In this document: one piece after another, positions 58,578 through 64,000 of the stretch
Layout: each line of letters opens with the position of its first letter
Position numbering within the stretch: the first letter of the stretch is position 1
Source of the DNA: Hexactinellida sp. DTS-2022
Taxonomy: Eukaryota > Porifera > Hexactinellida
DNA length: 64,000 nucleotides
Direction: 5' to 3'
Assembly: GCA_028753945.1 (NCBI GenBank)
Contig: JAPNXP010000002.1
Coordinates: 3,038,001 to 3,102,000 of the forward strand
The notes under the pieces: generated by a model
The model's input: only the letters and a program-made list of their open reading frames with translations
Told to the model about the DNA's origin: nothing
Database searches by the model: none
Translations under genes and position numbers: made by a program

Positions 58578-58915
58578 TTTGCGCCAACATTCCCACAGAA
58601 GTGTATATGCAAGATATCAAGTTGAATGTTATTCTATCGTATAGTTCATGAATAGATCTGTGATTTGTCGGGTTGTATAAGCTCTATCAAATTTAGAAGT
58701 ATTTTTTTTTTATGTTTAAAAAAGAAATCGGTCAAAAAACCCCTCTTTTTTTGGATTTTCATGGAATTTCGTCACGATTTGGTCGTAAAAGGTGAAGAAT
58801 GCATCGAAAAGCTTATACAACCCGACAAATCACAGATCTACTCATAAACTATACGAGAGAAGAGGATTTAATATGATGTCTGGTATATAAACTTCTGGGC
58901 GAATGTTGGCGCAAA
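58578..58915. mobile_element. Foldback MITE with ~105-bp inverted arms
   Basis: TTTGCGCCAACATTC at the left and GAATGTTGGCGCAAA at the right. The arms continue with the shared GATCTGTGATTTGTCGGGTT and GTATAAGCT blocks to about 58,688 and 58,808. The loop is about 120 bp. No target duplication could be settled. Confidence 0.6.
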
Positions 58916-59385
58916 CTCACTTTGTCCGTTTTGGTGTTTTTTTGAAAAATTTCGTCATAATAGGGGTTAATATTAATAAAAAAAGCAAAAATTCCAAAAA
59001 AATTTGTTCTAGACCGATTTTAGTAAAAAAAATTTCTGGATCTATATACTACATATATAGATGTAGTGTTTAATACAATAAACTGTTAAATGAGTGTATT
59101 TTAGATCATAAATATTTATTTTGGTTTCTGATATTGATTAGCCTTAATCAAGTCGTTTGTTTACTATGATGTTTCAAAACATATTTAGTATATAGTATGA
59201 AAATTATCTAGTATATTGAAACTAAATCCGGTTATAATACGGACAAATTTAATAGTACAAATGCATTTCCCATTAAAAAAATTTCAGCCTTCAATTACTC
59301 AATTATTGTTTTTATGACATATCCCGAATTTTATCTTATAAAGTTCATAAGGGATTGCTTTCAAAAATTCAGATATAGTTCTTAA

Positions 59386-60947
59386 GGCCAAACTATACTG
59401 CAAATGGGAAAATGAGTTTAATTCGTTTTCCTGTTTGTTTCACAGTGGTAAATAATCTGGCAAATTTTTTTTGAATTCTGAGTAGATTTGAAGTCAGTAG
59501 GGCTCTGTGACCCATGAATTCCCTGTTATATAGCCAATTTCGGACAAAAATTTAAATTACGGCCCCACAATGCTCGTCAGATAAATCGAGATTCGATTGT
59601 TTTTGGATAGTACCCTGTAAAGTATACCTACATTTCAAATTTCAGGTGAATCTGACCCATAGTTTTGCTGTAGCGAACTTTATAAGATCCTGGAATGTGA
59701 TGGACATCATGGAGGGTGACTTTTTCAAATGGGTTAAAAGGTTTGCAGGCTCGCACTGCCATAATTTACTATCAATTTCGTTGTTATTCATCCAATAGTA
59801 TCTTTGCATATATACTTAGGATCTAAACCAAAATTTTCAACATTCTAATCGAAAAATTCTGATTTATAGTCATTTAAAGTCAGATTTGGATTGTCAATGT
59901 GCCAAGTCAGACTTCAAAGGGCTGGAACTCTGAAAGTTCGCATTGTAGAGTTTAGATCAAGGGTCATTCCCAAATTGAAAATATATTCATTAGTTTACAC
60001 TTGGTTTCAAACAATTAGGAAAAAAACTGTGAACGCTCAAGCAATTAAAACTTTCCGACCTTTCAACTCATTGGGTGGTCCTTTCACTTTTCTATTTTGA
60101 ATCTCAGTAACCCGTAGACCAATAAATAAAATTTTGAGTGCAAAATGATCCCTATACCCGGTTTACTATCCCTCAATAATACATTTTGAGACCCTAACTC
60201 GCACAATTTTTCCAAATGACCATATATGGGCATAAAGTGTGCCCATTTTTGATGATTTTCTAATATTTTTCTCGAAAACTATAAACTCTAGAGCTTAGCA
60301 CTAACTTTGTATTCACATCTATGTACTATTACCAACTCATATGAAAAACGGATGAAAGCATTTGCAAAATAGTTATAAACATATAAATTCACTTGATTTG
60401 AGTCAAAATAGTGGTGTATGTAAAAACCTACCATTATAACTTTTGGTCTAGATTCCACAAATTTGGTTCAATATGTTCGAAACCAAGTTTGAATGAATGA
60501 ATACATATGTTCCATTATAGAAATACGTTTTTTAACACTTCCGACAAAAACTTCCAGAGTAACAGCCCATTGAAGTCAGTCTTTGACTGCCAAACATCGA
60601 AATGTTATAGGTTGGCGGTAGAAATCTGACTTCAAAGTGCTGTAACTCTGAAGGTTTTTTTCGGAAGTGTTAAAAAACGTATTTCTATAAAGGAACATAT
60701 GTATTCATTCATTTAAACTTGGTTTCAAGCATATTGAACCAAATCTGTGAAATCTAGACCAAAAGTTATGATCGTCCATTTGAAAACTGAGCTTTTGATG
60801 ATGATGCATTCATTCCTAAGCTCTAAAAAGGTCGCAACTTCGAAAGTATGAGTCAGAAACTGCTGAAATTTTAAATGCTGGTTTATTTTATAGGGTACTA
60901 TCCAAAAAGATCATAATCTCAATATCATTCTTGAGTATAGTTTGGCC
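59386..60947. mobile_element. TTAA transposon, GGCCAAACTATACT family, nested
   Basis: TTAA (59,382-59,385)|GGCCAAACTATACTG ... GAGTATAGTTTGGCC|TTAA (60,948-60,951), 1,562 bp. The host element around it matches 7,850-7,900 (reverse), where the site is uninterrupted. The interior holds one ATATATGGGCAT / GTGCCCATTTTTGATGA / CTAGAGCTTAGCACTAAC module (60,220-60,310) and a long inverted repeat (60,437-60,770). Confidence 0.8.
60437..60770. repeat. Long imperfect inverted repeat
   Basis: Arms of roughly 145 bp contain AACTTTTGGTCTAGATTYCA, GTTCAATATG, AAACCAAGTTTGAATGAATG and AAATACGTTTTTTAACACTT, each mirrored in the other arm. The centre is near 60,610. Confidence 0.75.
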
Positions 60948-62105
60948 TTAATAGTATAAAGATCATTTTGCAAGCTCATTGAAGCGAACTAACGATTAGT
61001 GTCTGAGTAGAGACCAAGCAAGGAGCAAAAATACCACTTTCTGGCCTCTTTTTTGACGAATTTTAGGTTTCGTAAGTTAAGAATTGGTTAAACTTGGGAT
61101 AGGAGTCTGGTGAGCTAAGCAAATGTAGTGCTAATAGTACTGAACAATCCTACAAATTTTTGGAGCTATAGAGAATATACTTTATAATATTTAATTCAGT
61201 GAAATCTAATAAAACAGTATTACCCCTATGGGGAGGCATTTCCTAAAGAATTTAATGCTACTCGAAAAATAGTTTGGACTTAGACATGCTGTATATATTT
61301 TATGCTTAGTTATGCAATTACAGAGCAGATTGGAGAATTACACTTCAATATCTACAAAGACGCTAAAACCACCCATACCGCTAATACATTTTTCACCCTA
61401 AGCATCCTTAACTTAAATTTGTTTTATTTATTTAATATTGAGCCAACGTCAACATACACTACCCTCCAGGCGGAGGAGCAGAGTGTTCAGTTAGTGTATT
61501 GCTTGTCTTAGTTCACTTTGGTTTAACTTAAATTTGTTTCATATATTTAATATTGAGCCACACATCAATAGGAACTAGCTTCCAGTAGGAGGAGCAGAGT
61601 GTTCACTTAGTGTATTGCTTGTCTTAGCACACTTTGGTTTAACTAAAATTGAGTTTATTTATTTAATATTGAGCCACACATCAACAGGCTTTACCGTCCA
61701 GGCGGACGAGCAGAGTGTTCACTTAGTGTATTGCTTGTCTTTGTTCACTTTGTTTAACTTAAAAATGTTTTATTTATTAAATATTGATCCACACATCAAC
61801 AGGCACTACCCTCCAGGCGGAGGAGCAGAGTGTTCACTTAGTGTATTGCTTGTCTTAGCACACTTTGGTTTAACTTAAATTTGTTTTATTTATTTAATAT
61901 TGAGCCAACGTCAACATACACTACCCTCCAGGCGGAGGATCAGAGTGTTCACTTAGTGTATTGCTTGTCTTAGTTCACTTTGGTTTAACAAAAAATTTGT
62001 TTGATTTATTAAATATTGATCCACACATCAACAGGCACTACCTTCCAGGCGGAGGAGCAGAGTGTTCACTTAGTGTATTGCTTGTCTTAGCACACTTTGG
62101 TTTAA

Positions 62106-62979
62106 GGAGATAGAATATCGCATTTTCGACACCCGATGACCCCCAATTATTATTGCATTTTTGAACAGTACTAGTTATTCTTAGAAGGACGTAGATACTC
62201 ATAATTTCAAAAATCGAAAAATTTGAATTAGATATTCATTGTCAAAGTTAAGCCTAATAGTGAATCCATACTAGATAATGTAAGAGCTAGCAATTTACTC
62301 TATTAGGCGCAAGTTCTGTAATAGTGCTAATTTAACTCTTTACTATTAGTTACATCAGATCCGCCACGTACATTTGTCAGAATCAATTTAATTATTTTTT
62401 TCTATGGATTTTAAAATAATTGCCCAAATTTACCAATATTTGGCTCTGATTAATTATTAACTCTATAACTTTGTATTACAGTTCGAAAATCGACGCGGCG
62501 GATCTGGTAGCTCTACTGATAAGGACCATTTTTGAGGGTTAGTTTTTTTCTCTACGACTTATACGTTTTGAGATATCCCCTACATAATCAAGGTCACTCC
62601 CGGGAAATTCTTACGGAATGTATTTGTACAAAATGGCGGTGATTTTGACCTTTAGTGACGTTAAAAAGGTAGAAAAAATGTCCGAATCAAATTTTCCTTT
62701 TGGATTTGGATAGATAGCATGTCAAAGTATAGCTATGAGTGGTGCAAGAAAAATTTATCCTTTTTCATAAATTGACAATAATTCAGGATTGTATGGCCAT
62801 ATTTTTCTATAGGACGATGATTTTGACCTTGGGGGACGTCAAAAAGGTCAAAAAATGTCCGAATAGAAATTTTCTTTCGGAATTGGATAGATAGAGTATC
62901 AGAGTATAGTTGGGAATGCATAAATAAGAATTTTGCATTTTTTAATAATATACATCAATGCGAAAGATATTCTATCTCC
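62106..62979 (+). mobile_element. TTAA transposon with GGAGATAGAATATC ends
   Basis: TTAA|GGAGATAGAATATCG ... AGATATTCTATCTCC|TTAA, 874 bp, in a GGTTTAACT satellite site. TTTTCGACACCCGATGACC follows the left end. The body resembles 22,176-23,367, and the right half resembles 31,108-31,365. It preserves the empty site for the pogo MITE at 22,241. Confidence 0.85.
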
Positions 62980-63329
62980 TTAACTGAAATTAGTTTTATT
63001 TATTTAATATTGAGCCACACATCAACAGGCTTTACCGTCCAGGCGGAGGATCAGAGTGTTCACTTAGTGTCTTGCTTGTCTTAGTTCACTTTGTTTAACT
63101 TAAAAATGTTTTATTTATTAAATATAGATCCACACATCAACAGGCACTACCCTCCAGGCGGAGGAGCAGAGTGTTCACTTAGTGTATTGCTTGTCTTAGC
63201 AAACTTTGGTTTAACTAAAATTTGTTTTATTTATTTAATATTGAGCCAACGTCAACATACACTACCCTCCAGGCGGAGGAGCAGAGTGTTCACTTAGTGT
63301 ATTGCTTGTCTTAGTTCACTTTGTTTAAG

Positions 63330-63660
63330 CACATAAACAATGTCTCGTTATTGTAATTCCTTACATAAAAGTGTACATGGATTCCTCATACGAGCAATTT
63401 CAGCGTTCGAGAAATTTCTGGGTTGTCCATTAATTTTGGCTAATATACATGAGGAAATTGGAGCCTCGTACAGGGATATGACTAAAATAGATTTGTAGGT
63501 ATGGCAAATTGGCAATGGTCATGGTATTTATATATACCGTCACAAAATTTAGCGCTAGCTAGTTTGTATTATGTAGGTGATCTGAATTGTCTGGTTAACA
63601 ATTAAAGATACTAATATTTTTTAAACTAATCTATTTCATTCTTGTTAAGTATGTTATTAA
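63330..63660. other. No feature supported
   Basis: AT-rich sequence beyond the satellite edge (TTTGTTTAA|GCACATAAAC); nothing recognised. Confidence 0.5.
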
Positions 63661-64000
63661 CAAATCCTCGTTGAGCCCGTGATTGAAGGTCTCGTCTGAT
63701 TAAAGAAGAAATCAATCAACACGTCAACAAACAGTTATACAACTGAGTGATCTATTAGGAGGAACGCCGTTCCCTCCGGGCTTGAATTTTCTCATGGGGG
63801 AATGTCGTTTCCCCAGCAAAAATAGCGGGAGAACGGCGTTCCCCCGCGTTCCCCCTGGAAAACATCACTGGTATAGGCGTAACACGAGAATTGTTGCGGT
63901 AGATACCCTTATTTTTTCGAGGCGCAGTACTCTCTCCTTCACGGTTTCGTTCTCTCTCTTGAGTCGCTTTCTTGCTGAATTGCACCTTTGTTTGTAATCG
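63661..64000 (-). repeat. Repeat R3, copy 2 (inverted)
   Basis: Reverse counterpart of 33,500-33,905: AACAAATCCTCGTTGAGCCC, CAACTGAGTG, three GGGAACGnCGTTCCC-type palindromes (63,760-63,860), then the peptide block. It is truncated by the window edge. Confidence 0.65.
63885..64000 (-). pseudogene. Arg/Glu-rich repeat peptide fragment, second R3 copy
   Basis: One minus-strand frame entering at the window edge reads QRCNSARKRLKRENETVKE then RVLRLEKIRVSTATI. It is nearly the same as at 33,529 except R for K in the ENET unit. Partner frames over the same bases are shadows. The protein's N-terminal side lies outside the window. Confidence 0.45.

Larger units (their letters stand above)
57789..61407 (+). 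mobile_element. TTAA transposon of the GGATGC family, longest copy
   Basis: TTAA|GGATGCTTAGGGTGAAA ... TTTTTCACCCTAAGCATCC|TTAA, 3,619 bp, inserted at GGTTTAACTTAAAT of a monomer. It contains a tRNA-like module (58,051-58,120), an 83-bp perfect palindrome (58,481-58,563) and a small inverted-repeat element (58,578-58,915). It also contains a nested TTAA transposon (59,386-60,947). No frame resembles a transposase; open frames at 58,271 and 58,665 overlap these repeats. Right-hand sequence (60,948-61,100) matches 7,697-7,870 reversed. Confidence 0.85.
35812..63329. repeat. Satellite array of ~117-bp monomers with many transposon insertions
   Basis: The monomer reads, in pieces: AATATTGAGCCACACATCAA, CAGGCACTACCCTCCAGGCG, GAGGAGCAGAGTGTTCACTT, AGTGTATTGCTTGTCTTAGC, ACACTTTGGTTTAACTTAAA, TTTGTTTTATTTATTT. 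About 117 bp per unit, with variants around CAGG(C/G)(A/T)(C/G)TA. After subtracting insertions about 11 kb of satellite remains, roughly 100 units. Each unit has about three TTAA sites (GGTTTAACTTAAAT and ATTTAATATT). 117 is divisible by three, so long pseudo-frames of about 69-87 codons arise repeatedly. These are not genes. Confidence 0.95.

Noticed and set aside
22176-61407. Assignment of the TTAA elements to piggyBac or Kolobok
   Set aside because: The TTAA duplication fits both, but piggyBac ends normally start CC and no piggyBac transposase is present. The GG/CGG starts are only loosely Kolobok-like, so the families are left unnamed.
37593-63297. Repeated open frames of 60-87 codons in the satellite (peptides around GGGAECSLSVLLVLAHFGLT)
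   Set aside because: The monomer is 117 bp, divisible by three, so any stop-free frame stays open across units. The peptides vary with indels, have no start context, and change frame from unit to unit. They are satellite read-through, not genes.
35812-63329. CRISPR-like array
   Set aside because: Regular repeats without unique spacers. The variation is within the ~117-bp units and the context is eukaryotic, so this is a satellite.

Overview
The window looks like intergenic DNA from an animal, most likely an invertebrate with a large, AT-rich, transposon-packed genome. The evidence is spliced-type transposase genes, several eukaryotic DNA-transposon superfamilies, a LINE relic and a long satellite array. 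There are no bacterial operons, rRNA genes or canonical tRNA genes. I cannot name the species. No intact host gene is recognisable; one possible leucine-rich-repeat exon lies near 4.1-4.4 kb.

Region 1 (1-35.8 kb) is a patchwork of cut-and-paste transposons. The best preserved is a hAT element (15,521-18,395). It has a perfect 8-bp target duplication and a ZMYM1-like transposase of about 734 codons that is open apart from one in-frame TGA. Other hAT-type elements lie at 11,532-13,402, 30,711-30,916 and 32,197-32,776. Pogo/Tigger-type elements lie at 22,241-22,740 and 28,677-30,399, and a decayed pogo-like transposase lies on the minus strand at 13.6-15.3 kb. At 24.3-27.4 kb is a broken gene of a widespread but, to me, unnamed RNase H-like transposase family (motifs SFDTTASNTG and CRHHIFE). 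Two inverted copies of one MITE flank it. An 851-bp transposon sits inside it in such a way that GT-AG splicing would restore exactly the uninterrupted codons.

Region 2 (35.8-63.3 kb) is one satellite array of roughly a hundred ~117-bp monomers. It is inverted at its left end, organised into large duplicated blocks, and split by at least ten transposon insertions. Each monomer carries about three TTAA sites. Nearly all the insertions belong to TTAA-duplicating families, so the array acts as a landing pad. Paired empty and filled sites among the duplicated blocks allow the insertions to be ordered in time.

One theme links the two regions: a diverse set of TTAA-target transposons beginning GG or CGG. 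They share internal modules (a tRNA-like segment; a palindrome around AGAGCTTAGCTCT with an ATATATGG/GATGACG block) and subterminal sequence, while their outermost 15-20 bp differ from copy to copy. The window ends (63.66-64.0 kb) in an inverted copy of a repeat also seen at 33.5-33.9 kb, which encodes an Arg/Glu-rich peptide followed by three GC-rich palindromes.
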